A stretch of DNA of 34,786 bases from Candidatus Bacteroides intestinipullorum. GTDB taxonomy: Bacteria; Bacteroidota; Bacteroidia; Bacteroidales; Bacteroidaceae. The notes beneath the pieces were generated by a model that was not told where the DNA came from, made no database searches, and was given only the letters and a program-made list of their open reading frames with translations. The translations under genes and the position numbers were made by a program. The stretch lies in contig JAHLFO010000151.1 of the NCBI GenBank assembly GCA_018883785.1, positions 1 to 34,786 on the forward strand. Direction: 5' to 3'. Numbering within the stretch: position 1 is the stretch's first letter; every line of letters starts with the position of its first letter. Positions 17,132 to 24,454 of the stretch are shown piece after piece.

Positions 17132-18961
17132 ATGAAAAAAGTTTTTTATGCCTTATTGGCGACAGTATTGGTATTTGTCACTTCTTGTAAAGATGACGAT
17201 ACAATTTATAACACCGCGGCAAGAGCCGGGTTTACGGTGGGCGACACCTATGACGTGGGCGAACCCATCACGTTCACGGACACCACCGTGCCCGAAGAAG
17301 GCACCACGATTGTCTCCTACCTGTGGGAGTTTGGCGACGAGGCAGGCAGCACTTCAACGGAATCCAATCCTACGTTCACCTATACGAGGGATGGCGAATA
17401 TACCGTTCGGTTGACCGTTACGGACAGCAACGATTTGAAGGCACGCTCCGAGAAGGTGATTATCATCGTCAACCCGACGAATCCGGATTTCACGACGGAC
17501 AAGGAGGAGTATGAGATGGGCGAGCTTATCCACTTTACCGATGCCACTACGACCAAGTCCGGCACGACCATCACGGCTTGGCACTGGACCTTTGGCGATG
17601 AGGCAGAAAGCACCTCGGACGAGCAGAATCCTACATTTGTCTACGATGTAGCCGGTTCATACGCAGTCACGCTGACCGTTACGGACAGCTACGACCTGCA
17701 ATCCTCCGTGACCAAGAATATCACGGTCTACGACCCCGCCGCAGCCGTTTCGATGGAGTGGAGTGCCCTGTTGGGAGGCAATGTGCAGGCCGGTTCTTCA
17801 GCCGCCCTCTCGCCCGACGGGTCTACGGTTTACATGATGCGTAGCCTCAGCGGTTCGGATGTAGCTGCCCTCGTGGCTTATGATGCGGCCAGCGGCAGTC
17901 AGAAATGGATGGTAGACCTCAGTGTTGCCATGCAAGGTGCTTCTCCCACGGCTCAGGCCAGAGACATCTTCAGCAGCCCTGCGGTGGACGACAACGGCAA
18001 TGTTTACATGATTGTCCGCGACCTGCAATCGGAGGCCGACCGCAACTTGTATACCATCAGCGTCAGCGCCGACGGTAGCTTGCGCTGGGCAGTTCCCGTA
18101 GCTACTCCAGGTTCTAACCTCTACGCCACTACTCCCGCCATCGCAGCTGACGGCAGTATCTTCATTGCACACCGCGACGGTAAGGTAGGTAGCCTGACGC
18201 CCGACGGCGAGTACACGGAATATCCCTCTACCGGGCTGAGCAACATCACCAGCGGTGTGGCTATCTCCCGCAGCGGAATGGTCTATGTGACTGGCGGCAA
18301 CTCGCTTGGCTTGTTCGGCTATAATCCCTCTACCGATGTATCGTGGACATACAACACGAATTTCGGCGGTGCTTCCAGTGCTCTGATTGGTGCACTGAAG
18401 AGCACCACGGTAGCCATTGGTGCTGATGGCACTGTCTATTCCGTTTCCGATGCTACGAGCGGCGGCATTATCTTCGCTGTGGATGGCGTCACCGGTGCGG
18501 AGAAGTGGGCATACACAACGGTAGGAGCCATCCCCGACGGCGGTGTGGCACTGGGTGCCGACGGCACTGTCTATGCGTCGGGCGGCGAATACCTGGCCAG
18601 CACGCCATCAGCCGGTATTTACGCCATTAACCCCGATGGGACATTGAAGTGGCACTATCCTTCCACGGCAGCCGTGCAGACTTCGCCTATAGTTGATAGC
18701 CGCGGTTACATCCACTTCGTTGATGCAGAAGCTACCTATTATGTGCTGACTGCTGAAGGCGAATTGTTCTCGTCGTTGAGCTTGGGTGATGCTTGTGCAT
18801 CTTCTCCTGTGATGGATGCCAATGGCAACTTGTATGTGGCTGTCAATGCCAACGGGCAGTTCCAGGTTGTCTGCGCTTCATCGAAGGGTGATAGCTATGC
18901 AACGGATTCTCCGTGGCCTATGCGAGGTGGTAATCCTCAGCGTACTGGGTTGCAAAAGTAA
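17132..18961 (+). CDS. Surface lipoprotein with two PKD domains and a PQQ-type beta-propeller
   Basis: This 609-residue lipoprotein has the lipobox FVTSC (Cys19) followed by KDDD, a strong surface-export signal. Residues about 34-113 and 119-198 are two PKD/Ig-like domains with the classic GEPITFTDTT, YLWEFGDE and YTVRLTVTDS pattern. The remaining about 400 residues form PQQ/BamB-like propeller repeats (PAVDDNGNVYMIV, PAIAADGSIFIAH, VALGADGTVYASGG). No catalytic motif is seen. In this position after SusCD it most likely serves as a surface glycan-binding protein presenting substrate; PKD domains usually act as spacers from the membrane. It ends the operon: two hairpins and a T-run follow. Confidence 0.85.
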   Translation: MKKVFYALLATVLVFVTSCKDDDTIYNTAARAGFTVGDTYDVGEPITFTDTTVPEEGTTIVSYLWEFGDEAGSTSTESNPTFTYTRDGEYTVRLTVTDSNDLKARSEKVIIIVNPTNPDFTTDKEEYEMGELIHFTDATTTKSGTTITAWHWTFGDEAESTSDEQNPTFVYDVAGSYAVTLTVTDSYDLQSSVTKNITVYDPAAAVSMEWSALLGGNVQAGSSAALSPDGSTVYMMRSLSGSDVAALVAYDAASGSQKWMVDLSVAMQGASPTAQARDIFSSPAVDDNGNVYMIVRDLQSEADRNLYTISVSADGSLRWAVPVATPGSNLYATTPAIAADGSIFIAHRDGKVGSLTPDGEYTEYPSTGLSNITSGVAISRSGMVYVTGGNSLGLFGYNPSTDVSWTYNTNFGGASSALIGALKSTTVAIGADGTVYSVSDATSGGIIFAVDGVTGAEKWAYTTVGAIPDGGVALGADGTVYASGGEYLASTPSAGIYAINPDGTLKWHYPSTAAVQTSPIVDSRGYIHFVDAEATYYVLTAEGELFSSLSLGDACASSPVMDANGNLYVAVNANGQFQVVCASSKGDSYATDSPWPMRGGNPQRTGLQK

Positions 18962-18971
18962 ATACGCAATA

Positions 18972-19012
18972 GCAATCCGTCCGAATCTTGGTTACTGTTT
19001 CGGGCGGATTGC
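18972..19012 (+). other. 14-bp stem hairpin upstream of the terminator
   Basis: GCAATCCGTCCGAA (18972-18985) pairs with TTCGGGCGGATTGC (18999-19012) over a 13-nt loop, with a single G-U pair. No T-run follows it, so alone it is not a terminator. Together with the next hairpin it would give a double-hairpin 3' end to the long operon transcript and protect it from exonucleases. Confidence 0.65.
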
Positions 19013-19028
19013 ATATTTGATTTAGTGA

Positions 19029-19058
19029 GCGCGAATGAACTTTCATTCGCGCTTTTTT
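19029..19058 (+). terminator. Strong intrinsic terminator of the SusC-to-PKD operon
   Basis: GCGCGAATGAA (19029-19039) and TTCATTCGCGC (19042-19052) form a perfect 11-bp stem closed by a tiny loop, directly followed by six T (19053-19058). This marks the end of the operon and shows that an in-frame alternative start at 19057 for the next gene is not real. Confidence 0.92.
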
Positions 19059-19089
19059 GTTGTGTTTTTGTTCAACCTTTTATATAAGT

Positions 19090-21594
19090 ATGCTTATGAG
19101 AACGATTGTAGTAATGTTCTTTTTTTGCTTGTCATTGGCACCACCTTTGTCAGCTCAAAACGAGTCGGGTACTTCCCAACCTCGTGAACAGAAATTTTCC
19201 GCAGTGAATCCGGTTTTCTTTAATTATCGAGAAGACGATGTTTTCATTCTTCCACCGGAGAAATTTGAGTATGGCAACCATATCATTCCGCCAGATCCAG
19301 TCACTTACCCTTGGGAAGCACGGTTGGAGAATGGGATGCCTAATGTAGTGAAGACCCCTGACGGTCATTTTACAATTTACATTTCTAGTTTCGTGTCGTT
19401 TGCTTCCAAACCACCATCGAAGGTTGGCGTCATGGCGTATACAAGCAAGTCTTGGGACATCCGGAAGTGGACGCGTCCCGATGCCGGCCTATATTGGTAC
19501 AATGCGCAAGGTCAGACGGCTGATGAAAAGATATCTCCTGTGCAGCAACCTGGCTTCCAGCCGACTAATATCGTAGCCGTGGATGTAGAAAGCGTGGGAA
19601 TTTTCGAGGATACGGATCCTGGTGTGGAGAAACCTATTAAGTTGATATACTTGCCACAGCGGGAGTCTCACAACTCTGTGCTTGCAGGTTATGAGATGGA
19701 ACGCACATTCACGTCTGATGGTATTTTTGCCGATTTTGCCAAGATGAAGGAAGATAGGCTTACTGCACAGAAAACTTTTACTTTTCCTTTCATCAATGGG
19801 GATACTCATATGAATTATTTGAAACAAAATGGTGATTACTATTTTTGTTCTCGTCTGAATGCCAAGCGTTCTTCGCTCCAGCCGGGTGAGAAGCTGCCTT
19901 TACGTCCAGACAATCGTTCACGCTATCGTCGTGAAACTATCACAAAGTTGGGACAAACACTGGCCTCTCAGTCTGTAACTTTGGACATAGCATTGGATAT
20001 GTCAACCCCTCAATGGGAACCTTATAGTATGCAGCCTTTCCGTATGCCAGGTTTTGAAGATGATATTTGGTACGGATTAGTCACTATGTATGGTACGCAA
20101 ACGGATGAAAAAGTAGCCCATCGTCAGCGGACAGAATTGGCATTTTCCAATGATGGTGTACGCTGGCGTTATCTCAAGCCGGGCATTCCTTTTCTCGACA
20201 ACGATGACAATCCAGAGGGGGATGATTATGGTTGCATCAATATCGCGAAGCCTGTGATGGCAGGGACGTATATGCCCTCCATGTCATCGGCTCTTGTATA
20301 TTTTTATGCTGCGTCCAATCAGCGGCATGTGGCGGGTCGGAATCCCGGAATTTCCGTGGCTTTTGGCAAGCCTGGAAAATGGGCTGGACTTCAGGCAGGA
20401 GCTGACGTCAAGAATTTCCATTCCATTAATCCCGATGATACGGAACTTGTTACACCGCCGGCAATGCCCAAGATTTCGCTCTATGATGCTATGCTTTTAG
20501 GCTCAAAAAATTATCCGTTCGTTTTGGCCGATATTACGCAAGATCCACGTGATACACCTTTTTCCGAATTGAATAGTTATGTGTTGTTGGAGATGATGGC
20601 TTACGACCCTTCTGAGCCTCACGGTGAAGGCCTGTTGTTGGCAGGCTGTTTAGGCAGTAGTAAGCAAGGTAGTACCGGCATTTCTGATGAATATGAGAGT
20701 GTAGGCTTGGTAGACGGTTTGGATATGCATTCCAAGAATCTCATATTTCGTTACATGAAACATAATTCGGATATGCATCCGGAGACAGTCGTTTCATTAA
20801 AGCATTTGACTGAGGTGCCGATTGTATTGAAGGCAGAGTTGAAAAATGCCACGTTTTATGGATTTAAATTTGATGTAGCGGGGAATGATAAAATCATGGA
20901 TACTTCTATATCAAATACTTTTAGAGGGAATAATCATTGGGGGTATAAGCCTTCCGACCCATCGCATCCTTGTCATACGGAGTCTTTTATGAATATAGAA
21001 AGCATTCCGAACCAATTTATTCCGGTTAATGAAGAAAAGGGTTCTATTGCTGTTAGTCTGGAACCGGCTTCTAATTTACCCACAGCAGAGCAGGTTATCC
21101 TGCGCTTATACGGTGATGAGGCAAATTGTTTAGGGGTATATTATTTGCCAAATGGAGCATTTCAATATCGTGTTACCAAAGGCGGTTTGGAATATGCATC
21201 TATGACCATAGCCCCTCCTGCCGGTCAAAGTTTTGGCGGACACCAAGTCATATTGACAGTGGAAGCATTGAAAAATGCCGAGCGAAAGTATGGCAAAGAT
21301 TTGGGCGAAGATGCCACTGTATTGCGAGTCTCTTGTCCTGATCTTTCTTTTGAACAGGTTGTTCAACAACCTATTCTCTGGAATTGGAAACATGCAGAAG
21401 GTGCTATTACTGATGCAGACAGAGCGAATGCTCGCGCTTTTGCGTATGTCAACTTCTCGGCTTTTATTCCGGGTATGGATAAGATCACCATAGGTGGTAA
21501 AGATGCTTCTTGTACAGATGCTTTCGCGGGGGAAATCTACAACGTCGAAATATCCAAAACTTTGCCTCCAGGTACCAACGATTTTTGGGAATAA
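19090..21594 (+). CDS. Large secreted beta-propeller hydrolase-like protein with C-terminal LamG-like domain
   Basis: From the ATG at 19090 this is an 834-residue protein (a start at 19096, two residues later, is equally possible). A signal peptide ends near PPLSAQ. Residues about 35-530 carry propeller-type features: PVFFNYREDDVFILPPE, MPNVVKTPDGHFTIYISS, EDDIWYGLVTMYG, LAFSNDGVRWRYLKPG. Residues about 590-834 look like a concanavalin/LamG-type beta-sandwich, with GSIAVSLEPAS, and AFAGEIYNVEISKTLP near the end. It is not a close paralogue of the QLFVDD proteins but shares the SxDGxxW turn and the size of a glycosidase-plus-binding-module protein. I do not recognise the family. The gene is visibly more AT-rich than the propeller genes around it, suggesting separate origin. 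It starts a new transcript after the strong terminator. Confidence 0.7.
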   Translation: MLMRTIVVMFFFCLSLAPPLSAQNESGTSQPREQKFSAVNPVFFNYREDDVFILPPEKFEYGNHIIPPDPVTYPWEARLENGMPNVVKTPDGHFTIYISSFVSFASKPPSKVGVMAYTSKSWDIRKWTRPDAGLYWYNAQGQTADEKISPVQQPGFQPTNIVAVDVESVGIFEDTDPGVEKPIKLIYLPQRESHNSVLAGYEMERTFTSDGIFADFAKMKEDRLTAQKTFTFPFINGDTHMNYLKQNGDYYFCSRLNAKRSSLQPGEKLPLRPDNRSRYRRETITKLGQTLASQSVTLDIALDMSTPQWEPYSMQPFRMPGFEDDIWYGLVTMYGTQTDEKVAHRQRTELAFSNDGVRWRYLKPGIPFLDNDDNPEGDDYGCINIAKPVMAGTYMPSMSSALVYFYAASNQRHVAGRNPGISVAFGKPGKWAGLQAGADVKNFHSINPDDTELVTPPAMPKISLYDAMLLGSKNYPFVLADITQDPRDTPFSELNSYVLLEMMAYDPSEPHGEGLLLAGCLGSSKQGSTGISDEYESVGLVDGLDMHSKNLIFRYMKHNSDMHPETVVSLKHLTEVPIVLKAELKNATFYGFKFDVAGNDKIMDTSISNTFRGNNHWGYKPSDPSHPCHTESFMNIESIPNQFIPVNEEKGSIAVSLEPASNLPTAEQVILRLYGDEANCLGVYYLPNGAFQYRVTKGGLEYASMTIAPPAGQSFGGHQVILTVEALKNAERKYGKDLGEDATVLRVSCPDLSFEQVVQQPILWNWKHAEGAITDADRANARAFAYVNFSAFIPGMDKITIGGKDASCTDAFAGEIYNVEISKTLPPGTNDFWE

Positions 21595-21639
21595 TGACAA
21601 AATAATCATGAATAATAACAATAATTTAATGTAACGATT

Positions 21640-22581
21640 ATGAAAAAAATGGTTTTGATGGCATTGTTTGCCTCTCTATGTTATGGGATGTCCCTTTCCG
21701 CACAAGGGTGGACGTATTCTACGTTGGACGGAACGTATAGTTATAATAGTTATAATGACAACTATTACATGTTTCTTAATCAAAATGCGTCTGGTCCTCA
21801 ATACAATAAGGGGTTCAGACTTATTGATGGACCGCATTTATTTAATCCTATTTTTCAGGTAGATACTCATGGCGCTATGACTTTTGGTTCTCGTAACGGA
21901 GATAGACCGGCTTCTCTGACCTTTATGCAGGGTAACGTAGGCTATGGTCAGATTAATACATCAGCCCAGAATCTCAATCTTGAGGCGGCTCGTCAAGTTA
22001 GAATCAAAGTTAGAAATGGGCATGAAGCTGCAATTTTTGACAATACTGCCATTTCATTTTTCGACAATCTTTCTATCCAGCGGGAAGATATACAACTTCG
22101 TTTCGGGCTGGATGATGAAAAAGCTTATGGTTGGATAGGGACGATTTCGGATGATGGATTGTACATTGGAGCCAATAGCCATGCAAGCATATTTCTCGAT
22201 AACAACTATGGGGTTTATGTGGGGCTGCATGCAACAGAAGTTAATAATATCCGTCCAGACTTGAAAGAAAGTTACCGTCTGTTTGTTCGTAAAGGAGTGT
22301 TATCGGAAGATTTTGCCGTAGCCCCGGTGGGGTCGTGGGCGGACTTTGTATTCCATTCGGATTATCGTCTTCGTCCTCTTTCTGAAGTTGAGAATTTTAT
22401 CAGAACTAATAAGCATCTGCCTGATGTGCCTTCCGCCAAAGACGTAGCTGAAAAAGGTTATTCGCAGCATGAGATTAATAAGGTTCTACTACAGAAGGTG
22501 GAGGAGCTGACATTGTATATATTGGAACAGCAAAAAGAGATAAAAGCCCTGAAAGCCAAATTGGAGGGGCAAACAGAATAA
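21640..22581 (+). CDS. Secreted tail-fibre-like protein with C-terminal coiled coil
   Basis: This 313-residue protein has a signal peptide (cleavage after SLSAQ). The first 220 residues are beta-rich with many Asn, Tyr and Gly (TLDGTYSYNSYNDNYYMFLNQ). The C-terminal part, WADFVFHSDYRLRPLSEVENFI, NKHLPDVPSAKDVAEKG, then the heptad-like LLQKVEELTLYILEQQKEIKALKAKLE (about 285-311), is the common Bacteroidetes 'tail fibre' C-terminal module related to trimerising phage-fibre/endosialidase-chaperone tails. It should form a trimer. A binding or structural role at the cell surface is likely. It shares AT-rich codon use with the gene before it and ends 16 bp before propeller paralogue 3. Confidence 0.75.
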   Translation: MKKMVLMALFASLCYGMSLSAQGWTYSTLDGTYSYNSYNDNYYMFLNQNASGPQYNKGFRLIDGPHLFNPIFQVDTHGAMTFGSRNGDRPASLTFMQGNVGYGQINTSAQNLNLEAARQVRIKVRNGHEAAIFDNTAISFFDNLSIQREDIQLRFGLDDEKAYGWIGTISDDGLYIGANSHASIFLDNNYGVYVGLHATEVNNIRPDLKESYRLFVRKGVLSEDFAVAPVGSWADFVFHSDYRLRPLSEVENFIRTNKHLPDVPSAKDVAEKGYSQHEINKVLLQKVEELTLYILEQQKEIKALKAKLEGQTE

Positions 22582-22597
22582 TTTACATATATAGATA

Positions 22598-24163
22598 ATG
22601 AGAAAGACAAACATTCTTTTGATGTCCGCCTGTCTGTGTTGCGGACAAGTTTTTGGACAATCGGCCCAGGAGGTAAAACCTCTGCCGGAGGGTCGCCAGT
22701 TGGTGGCCGACACGACTTGGATGGCTGAATGCCAGAGATTAGAACCGGTATTCCACACTCCTGTGTATTCTCCCCTCAACCCCATCATCAAAGCCGATAA
22801 GCCGTGGGAACTCAACGTGAACGGTGACCCGTATGCGGCACCTTTCAGTGGCGGCGTATGGTATGACGAGGTGGACGGGAAGTATAAGATGTGGTATTCG
22901 GCAGGCGGCGGCAAGCTGTTGGGGCTGATCACGTGTTATGCCGAGTCCGAGGACGGTAAGTCATGGGTGAAGCCCGAACTGGATGTGGTGCCGGGCACGA
23001 ACATTGTAGATACGCTGGAGCATGACTGTGTGTCCGTCTTGCTGGACAAGCAGGAGAAGGATGCGGCACGGCGGTTCAAGATGTTTATCGTGGAGTTCAA
23101 CAGCCGCTTCACGGTGAGCATGAAGCTGAAGTATTCGGCAGACGGCATCCATTGGAGCGGCCCGCAGGCGTTGTCTGGCGAGTTGTATGACCGCTGCGCC
23201 GCCTACTACGATCCCTTCCGCGGGAAGTATGTGCTGTCGCTGAAGACGATGGACCCGGAGTATGGGCGTGCGCGCAACTACCTGGCGCATGAGGATCCGG
23301 AAATGCTGGTCAGCCTGGCCCACCGGGTGTATGACAATCATGCGGACAAGTTTATCCGCTACTGGTTCCACTCGGACGAGGACGACCCGCGCAACCCGCA
23401 GTTTCCCGACATCCGTCCGCAAATCTACAACCACGAGGCTATGGCTTATGAGAACCTGATGCTGGGCTACTTCACCGTCTGGCAAGGGCCGGAGAACGAT
23501 GCGTGCGACAGCCTGATGGTGCAGAAGCGCAACGAGGTGCTGGTGGGGTTCAGCCGCGACGGTTTCCATTGGGACCGCACGCACAAGCAGCCTTTCCTGC
23601 CCGTCAGCGAGGATTTCCATGCTTGGAATGCGGGCAATGTGCAGTCTGTGGCCGGCTGCCCGCTGGTGGTGGGCGACTCGCTTTACTTCTACATGAGCGG
23701 GCGCTACAACAGCAAGCCGAAGCATGATTCCAACTTTGCTACCGGCCTGGCCATGCTTCGCAGGGATGGGTTCGTATCCGTTCGCGGCGGGCAGGAAGAA
23801 GGCACGCTGCTGACACGGCCTTTCGCTTGCGACGGGGCATACTTCTTTGTCAACGCTGATGTTCGTGGCAAGAAATCCACGCTGGCCGTCGAGCTGCTGG
23901 ACGAGGCGGGACAGCCCATTCCGGGATTCACCAAGAAGGATTGTATCGTGATGAAGCGGGCGGACAGCACCAAGCAACTGGTGACTTGGAAAGGTCATGA
24001 AGACCTCTCATCCTTGAAAGGCAAGACTATCCGCGCCAAGTTCTACCTGAAAGGCGGCGACCTCTATGCTTTCTGGGTTTCTCCGTGGGCATCGGGCGAA
24101 AGCCGGGGATATACGGCTGGCGGCGGTCCGGGGCTGAATGCTTGTGGCGTGGACAGGCCGTGA
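22598..24163 (+). CDS. Secreted QLFVDD-family beta-propeller hydrolase-like protein, paralogue 3 (divergent N-terminus)
   Basis: This 521-residue protein has a signal peptide (MRKTNILLMSACLCCGQVFG, then QSAQ). It is shorter than paralogues 1 and 2 because the GI-LP-WPPR block is absent, and the GRQLFVDDFLI motif is changed to GRQLVADTTWM (32-42), so the paired Asp is lost. The later blocks are kept: APFSGGVWYDEVDGKYKMWY, CYAESEDGKSWVKPELD, YSADGIHWSG, DPEMLVSLAHRV, SRDGFHWDR. The C-terminal 130 residues are very close to paralogue 1 (ADSTKQLVTWK, DLSSLKGK, RAKFYL, GESRGYTAGGGPGLN). If the lost Asp is catalytic this copy may be inactive or have other specificity. It is GC-rich, unlike the two genes before it. 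Confidence 0.78.
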   Translation: MRKTNILLMSACLCCGQVFGQSAQEVKPLPEGRQLVADTTWMAECQRLEPVFHTPVYSPLNPIIKADKPWELNVNGDPYAAPFSGGVWYDEVDGKYKMWYSAGGGKLLGLITCYAESEDGKSWVKPELDVVPGTNIVDTLEHDCVSVLLDKQEKDAARRFKMFIVEFNSRFTVSMKLKYSADGIHWSGPQALSGELYDRCAAYYDPFRGKYVLSLKTMDPEYGRARNYLAHEDPEMLVSLAHRVYDNHADKFIRYWFHSDEDDPRNPQFPDIRPQIYNHEAMAYENLMLGYFTVWQGPENDACDSLMVQKRNEVLVGFSRDGFHWDRTHKQPFLPVSEDFHAWNAGNVQSVAGCPLVVGDSLYFYMSGRYNSKPKHDSNFATGLAMLRRDGFVSVRGGQEEGTLLTRPFACDGAYFFVNADVRGKKSTLAVELLDEAGQPIPGFTKKDCIVMKRADSTKQLVTWKGHEDLSSLKGKTIRAKFYLKGGDLYAFWVSPWASGESRGYTAGGGPGLNACGVDRP

Positions 24164-24186
24164 TGACCGATAGGAATTCTTAGGAG

Positions 24187-24232
24187 GAGGGTGTGCCGGA
24201 ATGATAGGTAGTCTCTATTCTGGCACGCCCTC
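24187..24232 (+). terminator. Hairpin between convergent propeller-3 and copA genes
   Basis: GAGGGTGTGCCGGAAT (24187-24202) pairs over its full 16 nt with ATTCTGGCACGCCCTC (24217-24232), using two G-U pairs, around a 14-nt loop. It lies between the convergent 3' ends of the propeller-3 gene and copA. The T-run after it is poor on the plus strand, so termination efficiency is uncertain. Confidence 0.65.
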
Positions 24233-24244
24233 TTGTACTTCCGT

Positions 24245-24454
24245 TTACTCGCTCAGCGTATATTCGCCTGCCTCTTCCGTGACTTGCTGTTGCAGCTCGT
24301 CCAGCGTGTATTCCTTGCCGTTGAACTGCACCGTGGCCACGGGCGGATCGAGGGTGACGGTGGCGCTGACGCCTTCTAACTTGTTCAATGCCTTCTCGAC
24401 GTGCATGCGGCAGTGGTTGCACATCATGCCGCTGACTTTGAATTGTTTTTCCAT
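24245..24454 (-). other. CopZ-like domain region with possible internal start inside copA
   Basis: The ATG at 24454 (minus strand), in frame with copA, would encode a 69-residue protein MEKQFKVSGMMCNHCRMHVE and on, with the GMxCxxC copper-binding motif and the full length of a free copper chaperone. Either this is only a C-terminal domain of the ATPase, or translation also starts here to release a separate chaperone. Confidence 0.45.

Noticed and set aside
19057..19089. TTG start giving a longer N-terminus for the large propeller protein
   Set aside because: It lies within the T-run of the preceding terminator; the ATG at 19090 or 19096 gives a clean signal peptide.
21640..22581. Prophage remnant
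   Set aside because: The tail-fibre-like protein has a signal peptide and no phage genes are near; such C-terminal modules are common in Bacteroidetes secreted proteins.
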